A stretch of 64,000 nucleotides of DNA from NCBI GenBank assembly GCA_950106755.1, contig OX467092.1:4588001-4652000 (forward strand), given 5' to 3'. Below the pieces are notes generated by a model, which was not told the DNA's origin, searched no databases, and saw only the letters and a list, made by a program, of their open reading frames with translations. The translations under genes and the position numbers were made by a program. This document shows, one piece after another, positions 10,845-22,400 of the stretch (its first letter is position 1; every line of letters begins with the position of its first letter). This stretch comes from Climacium dendroides. Taxonomy: Eukaryota > Streptophyta > Bryopsida > Hypnales > Climaciaceae.

Positions 10845-10954
10845 GTCACATTCAGACCTGTGTGGCAACGAAGACAACTCCGGCTAGGAGCGGAAAGGGG
10901 ACGCCGATAAGTCAAGTGGGCAGTTGATCAAAAAAGACTCGGAAGGCAAGGTAG
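10845..10954 (+). pseudogene. Tx-3 element ORF, C-terminal part after the CACTA-1 insertion
   Basis: It continues the frame of 3729-4344 when one AAC copy is kept: RHIQTCVATKTTPARSGKG, then a TGA (10925-10927, plausibly from CGA) and a basic end SKKTRKAR before TAG. The stop lies 1,168 bp from the presumed element end at 12122. In the copy at 41642-45026 the same distance is 1,179 bp, which supports assigning both to one family. Confidence 0.45.
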
Positions 10955-12122
10955 TAGTGTTTTAGGGACTGATAATTTTGAATCCGGAACGAGTTTCTAA
11001 ACGTGGGCCCGGGTTCCGGATTTCTAGAACAAGTAGCTTAGGAATCTCCAGATTTCTAGGGATAACTGGATGTGAACTTTCCAGATATCCTAGGGTGTTC
11101 ATTGATTGGTTGCCCTGGATTTCCGAGTGCTTTTTTAGGCATTTTGCGTGTTGACTTTGATTTTGTGTTAGTATTTAATGGCAGGCAAGATAGTTGCCCT
11201 GCATTCCATCCTAGTGCGTTTGCTTATGTCATTTCATTCCCCTTCTTTAATCCAAGAAAGTTGGGGTATCCACTGGCTTGATTTTGTGCATAAAATTGTA
11301 GTTGGTGTGTATGTGTACTTGTGTGTTGGGGTGAGAGAAGGACAGGTGAGGAGGAATCCAGATTGTAGGTGACAGATCTTTGGGGGTTGGGATAGTTGAG
11401 AAGAAATGTGATCTAGATGAAGGAGTGTGAGCGTAACTCGCCTTTAATTTGCCGTAACAGCAATCCAGGTAGGAAAGTGAAGGTCAATGCGAGTCCGAAA
11501 TTAGGATAATTCCATACGAAGATAAGCAACCGCCAGTAGGAAGATCTCCCGCTACACCGAAAGGTCTACCAACCTTTGAATCAGTGAATTAACCTTCTAT
11601 CAACATGCTTCCCCTGGGATCTGAAAATCCGGATCTATTGTTGTAGTGAGAGAAGTAGGGAAGTACCTCTGTATGACCTGTCTCTGGATTGGCTAATTCG
11701 GAAACTGTGAAAAAATACTTTCTTTTCCTCATAGTGCAACCTTGTATATTAGGTGTTTTGTCATTTAAAGTTAGAGTATAGAAGTACTAGACAGACAAGT
11801 GGTGAGTCCCCACCCCTCTTTAGAGCAAGGGCGAACCCTCTGAGGATAAAACAAAGGCGACAAAAATCAACAATTTGAGGAGACGGAATTGGATTTTGGG
11901 AGTGACCGGATCCGGATCGGAATCCGGAATGTCTTTGTTTTTGGAACAGAGTGAGGAAGTGATAGACCTTACGAGTGGATTGGATGTTTGAGGAGAGAGA
12001 GGGACAATCCGGAAGCCTTTGAACCAACGCTACCATAGTAAAATTCCTTGGGACAATAACTCATGTCATCTTGCAACATTTTGTTGTTGTAAAGATACTT
12101 ACGGCTAACTACGCGTACGACA
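10955..12122 (+). mobile_element. 3' region of Tx-3 element
   Basis: Several blocks match the 3' part of the element at 41642-45026: CTTGATTTTGTG near 11279, TATGACCTGT..TGGATT..CGGA..ACTGTGAA at 11670-11710, and GGCGAACCCTCTGA..TAAAACARAGGC at 11828-11860. It is rich in CCGGAT/CCGGAA, as is the whole family. The end is taken as TACGACA at 12122 by comparison with the two complete copies. I could not match a 5-bp duplication to a left end, so Tx-3 is probably truncated or rearranged on the left. Confidence 0.5.
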
Positions 12123-12587
12123 CAAATTTTGCAATTATTGTTGTCTTACTTTGCCTTCCCATTTCGCTTTGATTTTGTCCGTTTTTTTGTGGGGGGACTT
12201 ATACTTTGAGCAATCTAGATAGACCAAAGGAGCCATGATGATGCTTATGGAGTAATTGGAGAACTCAATTTGTACCATTAGCCCATATTCAACAAACTTC
12301 ATTCCCTGCATTCGTTCCTTGTTATTGCTTCCTTCCCTGCTATGTCCATTTCACTTCCTTCTCACTCGATTTTTGGTAAATCAAGCACACATTCATTTGT
12401 CAATTCAATCACCAGCCACATTCATTCATGAGCTCAAGAATTCAAAATTCAGTTGCCATCCTTAACAGTTTACATGAGGGTGAATTTTCATGATTGCTTT
12501 TTTGAGTGTTTTTCATATATTTACAACAATTTGCATTCTATTCTTACATGTAGCTTGTACCATTTAGACATTACAATGTGTAGTTGA
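12123..12587. other. Flank of the Tc1/mariner pseudogene, nothing recognised
   Basis: AT-rich DNA between the end of Tx-3 and the Tc1 transposase. The Tc1 left inverted terminal repeat should be here but I could not define it by eye. Confidence 0.4.
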
Positions 12588-12696
12588 ACATTGAGCGACA
12601 ATGAGAGGGCTTTAATTGTAGGAATGCGAGAGGGGGGCATGAAATTTGGACACATTGTTGAATTCATGGAAATGCCTCATTCTACAGTATCCACTG
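12588..12696 (+). pseudogene. Tc1/mariner transposase, N-terminal part (split gene)
   Basis: Translation gives ERALIVGMREGGMKF and then EMPHSTVSTV, the N-terminal helix-turn-helix of Tc1-type transposases. The frame ends exactly at the CACTG target duplication of the inserted Tx element. It resumes at 18165 with the codons completing the HTH and the linker. Confidence 0.8.
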
Positions 12697-14444
12697 TGTC
12701 GCAGTACAAGGTAAATAAATTCCCCGCTATACTCCCAAAAACCACTCTAGAGTATAACTAAGTGACTCTAAAGATCAAATCCACAAGATCCTGTGAAGTA
12801 TCTAGCCTTATTCAGTGGTTAAGCTGAGTGAGTATTCAAATCCTACTTTTCAATCCTATGTCTGAAACCAGAAGCACTACAACACCCGGAAAGTTGCGAA
12901 CCGGCTTACTTCTACTGTTCCGGTCCTACTAACTATCCAGTCCATAAATCACCACCATCCCAGGATCTGACCAATTCTGGTCCTGGGTACCCCTGTAAAC
13001 CAATCCATTCTGGACAGTTTATTCTTATCCTTACTTCTATCCAGTTTAATTTAGCCTCTGTTTTACCATCAAAGGGATCACCACTTGATTTTAAGAGTGG
13101 TAGGTCCACTACTCCCTCCGTAATTTATAGTGGCTGAAGACCCATTGACCTAGCTCCTAACCTTCTAACTGCTACGGATCCAGTTTGGTCCTTCACAATA
13201 ACCTAGATAGTAATTCGGATTGTAGGTCACACAAAGACCTCCCCGTATGATCCTCTTATACTACAACGACTTGGGAGGTCAGTTCCTATCCGTGCGAAGT
13301 TAGGTGGTTACAAGTAGACCCATCCATTCCAACATCTATTAGAGCTTTTCCGTTTACCAACTAGGACAGTGAGACCTCACAGGAGATCGGACACTCAACC
13401 TGATTTTCCACCCAGGAGTTCTAGCGCGACTAAGGAATCCCTCCCTATTCGCCTAGCCTAACAACAATTTTTTCACCTAGAATCCTAAACTTTAGACATG
13501 TTGAGGAACTGAAGTTTACTTCCAACTCTTTGCTTACCTACTCACATGCATCTAGAATAAAAACTGAAACACCAAGGGGAGAAGAAAATCACTCGCAATG
13601 CTACTTATGCCATCCTCACTCCTCATCATCCAACGCTACCACACACGAAAGAGAAATACAATAAGGAAGTGAATAGAAAACTCAAGAAGAATTGCAAAAG
13701 AAGACTTTCCCTCCCAGTCTTCTTTTTAGGAATTGGTTTATATACAAAATCCTAAAGTACAAAAAGTGCTACGGAATTCCGCCACATTTCAGGTCGGACT
13801 TCCGGTCCTACCTACTACTTAACCGGATTGGAATAGAATCCGGATCCGTACTAAACCTCCCTAATATGTACAATCTTAACTAATTTACGAGTTTACACTA
13901 CTAGAAAATTTAGTTTAGTTGTTGTTTTGGTCGCGTTAATCCGGTCAAAATCTGACAGAAATCTATTGAAATCAAGATACCCTTTCACCTAAGGCTGTAT
14001 CCTACTCGCAGGCTATACCGACATCCGGGCAGTACTACACTAACACTACTGCCAGAACCATCCGGTCGATCTCCCCATCAAGTTAATTACACCCGGAAAC
14101 CACTCACGAAATCGACTCTTGCTACTCAAGGTAAGTTCTCAGTCTCCGGAAAAGCAAGAATGGACCCACACACCCCACAAACATGTACCGCATACAAAAG
14201 ATAAGAAAATGGATACTCTAAACACTTGGAATTAAGCTCAAAAAGATACAATGCTGAAACTATGGGATGGATGTGAATGACCAGAAAGGCCATCAAAACC
14301 CCTACTTACTAAGACTAACATCATCCTAAAAATCCCACAAAACATTCCTACTGGTCCACTAGATTTCCGATAAATCCTAGATCCTATTTTTCCGGCTTTT
14401 GACGGCCGAACTCCAATATTGTCGCTACTCTACACTACTGCACA

Positions 14445-16558
14445 CTATTCCTTGGGATCTGGATCCGCGGGAGGAGCATAGTCCTTCAACAAATCCAGCT
14501 TCATCTCCTTCCGGCAACTCCCCAGAGAAAACAAATTTGGACCCCTTTGTCCCCATCTCTGGACCTCCACGATGTTGGGGTCCCTGTCTATGCTCTGGAT
14601 CCCGACCATCGGAACGTCCGGACTTCCCCGAGAATCCTTTTGGGTCTTCTTATGATGAGGAGAGGACTGTACTGCCCGACCATTGTGAGCCTCCGGAGAA
14701 GTACCCGTCAAGTTGATGGTCGGGGTCACTGGAAGTAGATCTTCTCTTCCTTGGGGTACCACGGCTCCCCAGTCTACTCCTTCTGGCCTTCCGGGTGGTG
14801 GTGAAAGTTCCGGATCAACCGGTACCACCGGTGCTACTTTAGTAACCATGGGCTCTGAGTTGTTGCCTTCCGTAACCACCAAAGTTTGCGTAGAGGGGGA
14901 AGAAAGAGTAACCGGATCCGACTTAGTGGGAGCCAAATACTCCATCATCTCCCGCATATCTGCTCGGGATGCGTCCATCCGTCTCGCCTGCTCCAACAAG
15001 CACTTGATGATGTACACCCGACTCGAGTTAGCGGCTGCATCGAGATTGGCTTCGAACAGCCGGGCTTTGTTGATGCAGTCCGCCGGTACTCCCAAGGAGT
15101 TCTGGAGCCGGACTACACCTTGACACAATGCCGCTATCTGCCGGCGGTGGTTCCCTTCTATGAGTCAGGCCGTCTCCTGGGCTGTGTGTAGGTTGCTCTC
15201 CAATCCCACGCACTTGAATTCCGAATCTTGGACTCGGTCCAACAATGTCCGGTTCTCCACACGTAACGCCCCCAACTCCATCACCAGTCGCTTCTGTTCC
15301 TCTATTAGGAAGTCGTTTTGCTTCTCCGCCGCCATCAACACATCCGTCCTTCGGAAGATGGCGTTCCGGTCAGTCAGTGCCATCTTCCGGCACACCCGCT
15401 TGAGAGCCTCCTCGTAATTCTCGAGAAGCTTCGGAGGTTATCCGCCCGCCATACAAGGTGTTGGGCCATTTCCGTGATGTCCTCCAGCGGCGTCCCCCCT
15501 AGTTGCATGTGGGTCCTATCTCCCTCTTCTACCTCCATAAGCCTGGGCCGGGAGGATCCGGCCTCAACTTGAGTGAAACCAGCTTGCGGTTGCACCGGCC
15601 CAACCTCCTATGCAGAAGGTCGGACTTCTTCCGGGGCCGGTCTGGTCTCCGTCTTCTGATTCGGAATTTCTTCCTCCAGTGGCTCCAGCGCGGGAGGATC
15701 TTTTGTCGGATTTACCGGTAGAGTCCTATTCCGTCGTTGCCTCTTCTTTAGAGGAGTGGGTGGCTCCTCGTCCTCCGTCTCCTCATCGTCCGGTCCGTCA
15801 CGAGGGGAAGGTTCTTCTCCTCCGTACTGCTGGAGCTGAACTAGCTCTTGGTAGGCACTCTCCTCATTTGCCTTAAGTAGGGAGTGATGGACGTACAGAT
15901 GGGAAAGGTACGCCGGAAGTAGGCTCTGACCCTTCTTCCCCAACTGGAGGGAACGCACCAGGTCCCCTATTAACTCGTGGATGATGGTTGTCCAATCCAT
16001 CATCATTTTACCTTGGAGTCTCCCCAAAATGGCAGAGGCCACCTTTGCTATCACTCGCCGCGGCTTGGTCGGATGGAGGATAGGATTAAAGAATGCTATC
16101 ACATCCCGATACTTCGGATTCACCAGGTCGGAAACCTGGTGACCCTCCTTCGGATTGGCCGGTGCCCGGAATTTGCCCTCCATAACCTCCTGATTCTTCT
16201 CCATGACCTTGTCCGGCACCTCCCAAAACTTGTAGACGGCTCTCCACGTATTAACCGACCACAATTCTGGCTTCGTCCGGAGGGTGGTATCCAAGATACC
16301 GCTTTCCGGACGAAGTAAATCAGACACCAAGTTCTCCTCCCTAATGCCCCATGGAACCTCCATGAGCCCCTCACACCCCATGTTGGTGAGGTTCTCTCGC
16401 AGACGCACCAGCTGGTCCTCCTCGGTAGGAACCTTCGGAACTACCTTCATCACTGGAATAGTCCTCGGCCGGGGCGGCGGTGGCGGAAGCTCATCGTCTG
16501 AATCCTTGGGCAAATCCTTCAGCTTGCGCCGGCTTGCCTTAGAAGATATTGTGTTCAT
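14445..16558 (-). pseudogene. Tx-1 long ORF: plant transposon-protein-like (gag-like) polypeptide
   Basis: The ATG at 16558 is followed by a basic start and a PPPPPPRPR run. A globular part shares with the 42198 ORF the blocks VPKVPTEEDQ/VPVMPTKEPE, LTNMGCEGL/LSSMGCQGL, WSVNTWRAVY/WTEALWRDVY, EGKFRAPANPKEGH/QGKFGSVVNPKDGY and ILHPTKPRRV/VLHPEKPTRV. It resembles the family I know as putative plant transposon protein (PF20167-like). A coiled-coil region (ENYEEALKRVCRKMALTDRN..) and INKARLFEANL, matching VTKARLFEEEV, follow. The frame is broken by TAG at 15608-15610 (Gln position), a frameshift near 15.4 kb and TGA at 15165-15167 (Arg position). The original protein was about 700 residues. Confidence 0.6.
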
Positions 16559-17879
16559 AGAAAGACCTCAGATAATTTCTCCCTAACTCTCTTGCTCACC
16601 AAGTTTCACTCCGGTAACCCCTACACGATCGCAACTCACACAGTCCTTCAATCTACCGGAATTCTTACAAAGCTAGGAAGACGGAAAACACAGGTGGAAG
16701 GAAAATAAGGAAGTACTCGTGCCTTCTACCGGCTACAGTCCTCCTCTTATACTGGCCAGACGGTCGGTCAGTCAGATGAATGTACGGGACAGGTTTTGGC
16801 GGCAAAACCCTAACCCTAGTACGGATCCGGTTTCCGGCTTTTAGGGCCAATGCCGTCATCCGATTTCCGGAACTTTCTAGGGTTCCGGAATTAGGTTTTT
16901 AGACCTAATGAAATTTTTCCAGATCCGGAGATCCGGTATTCCTAAGTTTCTCTAATTTCCTATGAGAACTCAAAAACTTTCCTTTTTAAGGGAACAATTT
17001 TTGAAATTTCTCGTCATATGCTAGTGTTCTGAGCCTAGCATGTGGGATCACATTCCCACACCCTCGCTTGTGGGGAGGCGTCGTCTTTTGTCGCTTGGTG
17101 GGTGACAGCATAGCCTCTTCCTCCTCTTCTTCTATTTTCGGATCTTACCCGGAAACGGATTCCACCTCACCGTCCGTTTCTGACTCTCTGTATTTCAGAA
17201 GGCCTGAAATTAGGAATGAAGAAGGCGGCAGTGGTGGTCGTCTATGCAATCCTCGATTGCATATCCGTCCTTTGGATTGGGGGCACCCAAGAATTTGCCT
17301 TGGATGTATCCATCCTTCCGGCCTGTCATTCCTAGACCACCTACCCGGAAATCATAAACTCCTCTCTATAAGTTCTTAGTCCAGAGGGACGGATTCCCTC
17401 GCAAGGTGTTGTCGAACCCATTGAACAACTTGCCCAAGAGTTCCTTCACCATCCGCTCGTCCTTAAATCCCCAAGGTTTTTCCACAAACCCTCGGCAACC
17501 TATAGAAGTTAATTCTTCCATGAGTTGGGTTTTTTTTCAATTTGTTGGAGGGAATAACCGGAACTACTTTCCAAAGTTTCACCTCAACCGAAACGGAGCC
17601 AGCCGATCCTGCTCTCTTCCTACGCAACAGCGGCATGGACATAAATCGTTTCACTCCAATCCCTTTCCGATTCTACCTTACTCTCTCTCCTAGCCGCACG
17701 TCCCATTCCTCACTTTCCCTCTCCGATTTCAATCGGAAATAGTATGTACAACACCCGGTCTCAAGTTTTACGGGTATACTTCTCACACACTACAAAAAAA
17801 ACTACGGCGCTGCAACAAAAGTGGAACACAAGGAGCGTCTGAGCAGAAAAAAAAATGAAAAGTGGCGTGACTAATAAGG

Positions 17880-17900
17880 CCAGTCCTTAAATAGTCTCAG
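17880..17900 (-). promoter_or_regulatory. TATA box of Tx-1
   Basis: On the minus strand GAGACTATTTAAGGACTGGCC lies about 1.3 kb upstream of the ORF start. It aligns with GGACTATATAAAGCCTGACC in the copy at 41.6 kb, where the spacing to the ORF is about 270 bp. The longer spacing here suggests an insertion in the leader of Tx-1. Confidence 0.5.
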
Positions 17901-18164
17901 AGCCCCTTATTGGTCATTATGACCTTTTCCGGTTCTAACGACTTGACATCCGTTCTAATCCTAATCCAATTCCTAAACTGAATTTAGATGGGTTTTTGTT
18001 CATGTCTAATGAATTAGATCAGATCCGATTCCCTACTATTTCATTTTCCTGGTATATTTTTAGTCTTCTTATGCCCCTAATCGGATCCGGTTCCTTTCCA
18101 TTGGTTTCCGTTCCATCTTTTAGGTAAGCTAAGCAAAACCAAAAACTCACGTTGCGACACACTG

Positions 18165-19036
18165 TTTTGACTAAGTAGAAGAAATTTGACTACGTCACTA
18201 CTCAAAAACCAAAACCTCGGCCACCAAAGTTCTCAGATCAGGCACTTAGAAACTTATATTGCCTTATCCATGGATATCACCAACTCACTTTAGAAGCGCT
18301 AGTTGATACCTTTGGAGCTCATCAAAATACCATTTGGAAGTATGTCCATTGCCTTGGATTCATGAATCACATAGCTCGTTGGAAACCTTACCTTAGTCTA
18401 CTTTATAGGAATTAGAGATTGACTTTTGCTTACAAATATAGACATTGGACAATTGAAGATTGGAACAGGGCCATATAGATAGATGAATCTTCATTTGAAC
18501 TTGACAAAGATTCCCAACGCATTCAAGTTTGAAGGAGAGCCCATGGGAAATATTTGGATAAGTATCTTGCTCCTAGTTTCAAATCAAAGAAAACATTAGT
18601 CATGATGTAGAGGGCATTCACTGCATTTGACAAAAGTCCTCTAGTTTTCATGCCTCAAGGAGAGCGAAGTGCCGCAAATTTTGTCAAACATGTTTGCAAA
18701 GGATGCATGGTGTACCCCAACTTCTCATTCTTATGGAGGATGGTGCTCTTGTGCATCATAGTAAACTTCCTATACTTTAGAGGGAAGCTCATGGGATGCT
18801 AAAACTACAATGGCCTTTGAATTTGTCCAACTTGAACCCCATAGAGAACCTTTGGAAGATTATAAAAGATTTACTACATTACCACAAGAAACCAAGAAAC
18901 AAACAAGAAATGATTGAAACCATTGAAGCGTTTTGGAATGAAGTTTCTCTTAAGCAATTTACAAAAGTTGATTGCAACCTTGTTTGAACAAATGCAAGCC
19001 GTGATTTTAGCTAGAGGTGGTAGCACTAGATGGTAG
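18165..19036 (+). pseudogene. Tc1/mariner DD34E transposase, main part
   Basis: This continues the HTH from 12696, then KPRPPKFSDQALRNLYCLIHG (paired-like linker) and ARWKPYLSLLYRN. The catalytic triad is IDESSFEL (first Asp, about 18482), LMEDGALVHH (second Asp, about 18738) and NPIENLW (Glu, about 18844). There are 34 residues between the second Asp and the Glu, the DD34E signature of Tc1. The C-terminus ILARGGSTRW and TAG at 19034-19036 are typical. Several stops replace Trp codons (before IDESS, before RRAHGK, in MMxRAF) and there is at least one frameshift. Seed-plant mariner elements are usually DD39D; this resembles fungal-type Tc1. Confidence 0.82.
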
Positions 19037-19753
19037 GTAGTGTGCACAACACATCCTAAATGTTGTATGTTTTTAGACTCTATATGTAAATTATTTTTTG
19101 ATGATGATAAACTACTCTTCACTACAATTTCAACCCAACTTGCAGCTTAAAATTGGTTCATTTTCTAGCATGATAGACCTTCCTAAAGTTCAAGGACTTT
19201 GGAGTGAAAATTGTCGATGTCTAGAATTTGTAAATGAATTGTATCCGATTGTATAGTCATCTATCTATGTCAATTGAAGAAAAAAAATCACAATTAGGTG
19301 AATTACAACAATTTTTTTTTGTTGTGAAGTGCTTGAAAGAGGAAAGTTATTGCTAATACCTTCATCTGAAAGCTATAGAATTTATATATTTCTTTTGTCT
19401 ATGCCAATTGCATCAACTAAGATACTAAGTTGCCAATCAAATACATCAGCAGTTGATAAGTCATACATCACTCATGTTGTTGTATTGTAAATGCATACAT
19501 GGTATAAAAATATAAATTTATATATTATTTTGATAAGTTTGATTATAATAATATGAAAAAGAAAATGACGTCATTCTAAGTAGCTTCAAGGTGACACCTT
19601 CTCACTAACACACTTGCCATCTATTTAAAAAAAAAGAACCACCTAAGAACTTCATCAATTTGATGTAATTTTTCTTTGTTCTTCATTTTAGATTTTAGTA
19701 TATTAAACTAAAGATTCTTTCTGAGTCTCAAGATGAAGAGTCTCAGTTGAAGC
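19037..19753. other. AT-rich DNA right of Tc1, nothing recognised
   Basis: Should contain the Tc1 right terminal repeat. I could not pair it with a left repeat. No coding signal is seen. Confidence 0.4.
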
Positions 19754-19975
19754 CTAAATTTGAATTTTCATTGTCGCAACTACTAGATCATTTTCTTCAG
19801 TCATTGGGTCTTGTCCTACCTCATAAGTGTCTTCAAGAAGAAGCTAGGCTTTTTTAACCGCCAAAACAACCTTGTATGGAGCAACAATGGCACGAAAACT
19901 TTCAACATGACGCTTGGACATTGATGATCCTATTGTAGATTGAATGTATTGAGCCCAATAACCGAGTTGTGACAT
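19754..19975 (-). pseudogene. Unrecognised coding-like fragment with one TAG
   Basis: The minus frame from ATG at 19975 reads MSQLGYWAQYIQSTIGSS, then KRHVESFRAIVAPYKVVLAV. A TAG at 19844-19846 is followed in the same frame by LLLEDTYEVGQDPMTEENDL until TAG at 19754. Composition is protein-like and the single stop again fits a C-to-T change, but I recognise no family. Confidence 0.3.
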
Positions 19976-21739
19976 TTGAAGGATGTTTTGAAAGTTTAAA
20001 CAATAATCAATACTATTGTATAGTCAACTTATCAAAGAAAGTCGTTGTCACCAACGTTGATTGGAGGAGCCAGTCAATCCTTTATCAAATGTAGATTGTG
20101 GTGATTACTTTGCAACCATTGTTAAATGTATTCTCAAGTTCTTACAAATGAAATGAAGCTTCTTTTGGAACTTTGGGTTTTTACCTCTAATAGACTACTA
20201 TTAGTTTTTTGTGTTGTACTTAAAAAAATTCAAATTTTATTTTGTAAAGACTAGGATAAAGATAGTTTTGGGTTCCACTCATGTAAAAGAGGAATATAGG
20301 CTAGTCTATGTGGCTTTGGCATCTAGGAAATGATTTAGGAAGTTTATTGAGGGGGTTTGAAGTGTGGTTTTGGAAGATTGGAACAAATTTTTTGAAACCA
20401 ATTTTGGAGAGAAAGATTTTGTTGTGATTGAAGATTTTTTTTTTTAAATTTAAAGAATCATATATAATAGTGTTTTGTTTTCAAACAATCCTCATTTGCT
20501 TAATTTAAAGTTGTCATTCAAAATTTATACTAGTTTGAGTAGAAGAAGGTCTACAACCTTTTATATAAAAGGACGAAGACTTTGACCAACTAGAGAAGAT
20601 AGAAATATTTTTTATTTGCAATGAAAATTTGAAGAAGTGTATGAAATTTTGTTAGCTTTCATAAAGCTATCACTCGTCTTATATAAAATTATTATAAAAA
20701 AGTTGTGATTGTCAAAGTAGAGAAGGATGTGCTACCTTCAATTATAAAGGCCGAAACTTCAAATAACCATAGAAGTTGAATGAAGTGTTAAAATTATTTA
20801 AGATTTGAATTAAAAGTAGAAAAATGTATTAACTTTCCAAAAAAATATCACTCATTTCATTTGGACTTTTGAAAAAGAAACTACACAAGATCAAACTTTG
20901 GTTAAGGAGTTGAATTTGGAGTTGAAGAGTTTGGAGTTGAAGAACTTAGAGTTGAAATTGCAGGAGACATTAAAGACTTGTATATTGTATGTTGTGGCTT
21001 GTGACTTTTTTTTCATTGCAAATTTTTATTGTTGTAGGTGGCATGGGGTAAACCAAGTCTCATTTTGTGTTGTGGCAACAAAGTAGATTTCTTTGCCAAA
21101 TGGTCAAGACTTGCACTATTTTCACATTGAAATTAAGTTAATAACTAGTAGACTGTCAGTTTGAAAGTTTAGGAGCCATATTCACTGACAATATCTCGTA
21201 GTATGCTGTCAATTTTATCCGTCTCGTATCCCGTAGTTTCTTATCCTTCTTTACCTTGACCCATAAGCCAACTAGAGCCAAAATAAGGTAGGCCAATGAA
21301 GAATAGTTCCACAGTAGTGTAGAAGATTTAATATTCGAGAGTAAAGATTTACACAACAACATCTACTCTTGTTCCTTAATCATTCTTGGTTGCATCTAGG
21401 ATCCTTATGATTTCCTGAGAAAATTGTTTCTCTACACAACAACACAATTTCATCTAGTTCATGTTGTGAATTTTTTCTAATCTTTCCTAATTATGCAATT
21501 CTCTTAGTAATGAAGGTTCAAAAATTAAACCTTATTATAGAACTATCTAACAAATCAAAAAGAGAGTTCCATGACTTGGCACTTCAAAAGCAACCATGCT
21601 CTATCCAAACTACATTAACGAGATTGCAATTGTTAACTCTATGTCCAATATGCCATCGAATAGTCATGTGTAGTCTTTGTTGTCCATCTTCTCTTGCACC
21701 CAAAATCAAATCAACATAGTGAGCATACAATGGAATGTT
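19976..21739. other. AT-rich degraded DNA; short internal repeats
   Basis: No gene recognised. A diverged duplication of about 190 bp (about 20530-20690 and 20730-20880, both with TTATATAAA.. or ATTATAAA.. and a following AAGACTTTGA or GAAACTTCAA block) and a short GAGTTGAA repeat at 20910-20960 are visible. This stretch should hold the start of the decayed MULE-B transposase, but homology is visible only from about 21740. Confidence 0.4.
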
Positions 21740-21919
21740 TAAAAAAACTAACAAGTTTACATTAATTTTGGAATAGATTGCCCATAATAGACTTCAATGC
21801 CACGAAGTACCATCATGAGAACTCCACTAGTATTCAATGGAGTTATCATCTTTGAATTGTTTCCATCCCATTCATCTTCAACTTCTTCAATAGTTTGGAA
21901 CTTAAAATAAATGGACAAA
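21740..21919 (+). pseudogene. MULE-B transposase, N-terminal remnant left of the giant CACTA
   Basis: Two frames give short matches to the MULE-A transposase: NRLPIIDFNATKY against NELAQIDFDAIDY, then VFNGVIIFELFPSHSSST against RFDGDVLFELPPCRGST, ending ..MDK at 21919. After the CACTA insertion the frame goes on at 50888 with WYNRHPLCKLVKSNIHN against QYDGHAWCRTMTSNIHN. The two halves flank the AAA target duplication. Confidence 0.6.
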
Positions 21920-22139
21920 CACTATAAGAAAATGGAGGTATTAATGACTACGAAAAATGATAGTTAAATTATTGCCAGCAGTCATTCATCAACTTTGCAA
22001 TTGCCAAATGACTTTGACCATCACAGTCGTAAAACTGTCATTGTCATCTAAAGTAGCATGGACATAGGGACACTCAGACAAACGTTCAACATTAGTGTCC
22101 ACAAGCTTGTGAACATCCGGGGACATAGAAAATTTGGAC

Positions 22140-22400
22140 TTTACTCTATCCAGTGGATGGGCGGGCGAGCGGATGGGTAGGCGGACGGGGTGGACAAGGC
22201 AAACGGGGTGGACAGGGCGGATGGGCGGGCAGCGGACAAGGCGGACAGGCAGGGTGGATGGGCAGGCCGACGAGCGGACAAGGTGGACGAGTGAGCAAAC
22301 GAGCAATTAGATGACACTAAACGACGGATGACAGTTTAGGCGAGCGGCAAACGTGGAGGCAGATGGGTCGACCGCCTTAGAGGATGGGCAAACGGCCACT
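22140..22400. repeat. GGACAAGGCGGACGGG-type GC-rich minisatellite
   Basis: Variants of GGACGGGTGGACAAGGCGG and GGATGGGCGGGCGAGC follow one another for about 200 bp. Shorter complementary pieces (CCTGTCCACC, CCACCCATTCG) occur at matching places in the right arm of the fold-back structure (26290-26350, 26540-26575, 26750-26830). Confidence 0.6.

Larger units (their letters stand above)
12697..18159 (-). mobile_element. Tx-1: complete TG...CA element, 5,463 bp, TSD CACTG
   Basis: On the plus strand it begins TGTCGCAGTAC and ends GTTGCGACA, with CACTG directly on both sides (12692-12696 and 18160-18164). Removing it restores the Tc1 reading frame, so the boundaries are secure. Gene content and orientation (minus) match the copy at 41642-45026: TATA box, one long gag-like ORF, CCGG-rich flanks. 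The first and last few hundred bases are not direct repeats of each other, so it is not a normal LTR retrotransposon with LTRs of that size, and no reverse transcriptase or integrase is present. TG..CA ends with a 5-bp duplication fit either a very long solo LTR or a DNA-type element with short TGTSGCA inverted ends. Confidence 0.8.

Noticed and set aside
10861..10875. TGTGGCAACG as left end of a short Tx element ending at 12122
   Set aside because: The flanking 5-mers (ACCTG and CAAAT) do not match, and the sequence reads as Tx-3 coding DNA across the CACTA-1 empty site.
12795..12860. tRNA-like A-box and B-box (CAGTGGTTAAG..TATTCAAATCC)
   Set aside because: It does not fold into a cloverleaf by eye and lies in the 3' region of Tx-1. 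The matching region of Tx-2 lacks the boxes.
13896..13915. CACTACTAGAAAATTTAG as a CACTA-like terminus inside Tx-1
   Set aside because: No partner end was found. An insertion here could explain why the Tx-1 3' region is longer than in Tx-2, but I cannot show it.
17793..17815. CACTACAAAAAAAACTACGG as a CACTA terminus
   Set aside because: No partner end with a 3-bp duplication was found; it is inside the leader of Tx-1.
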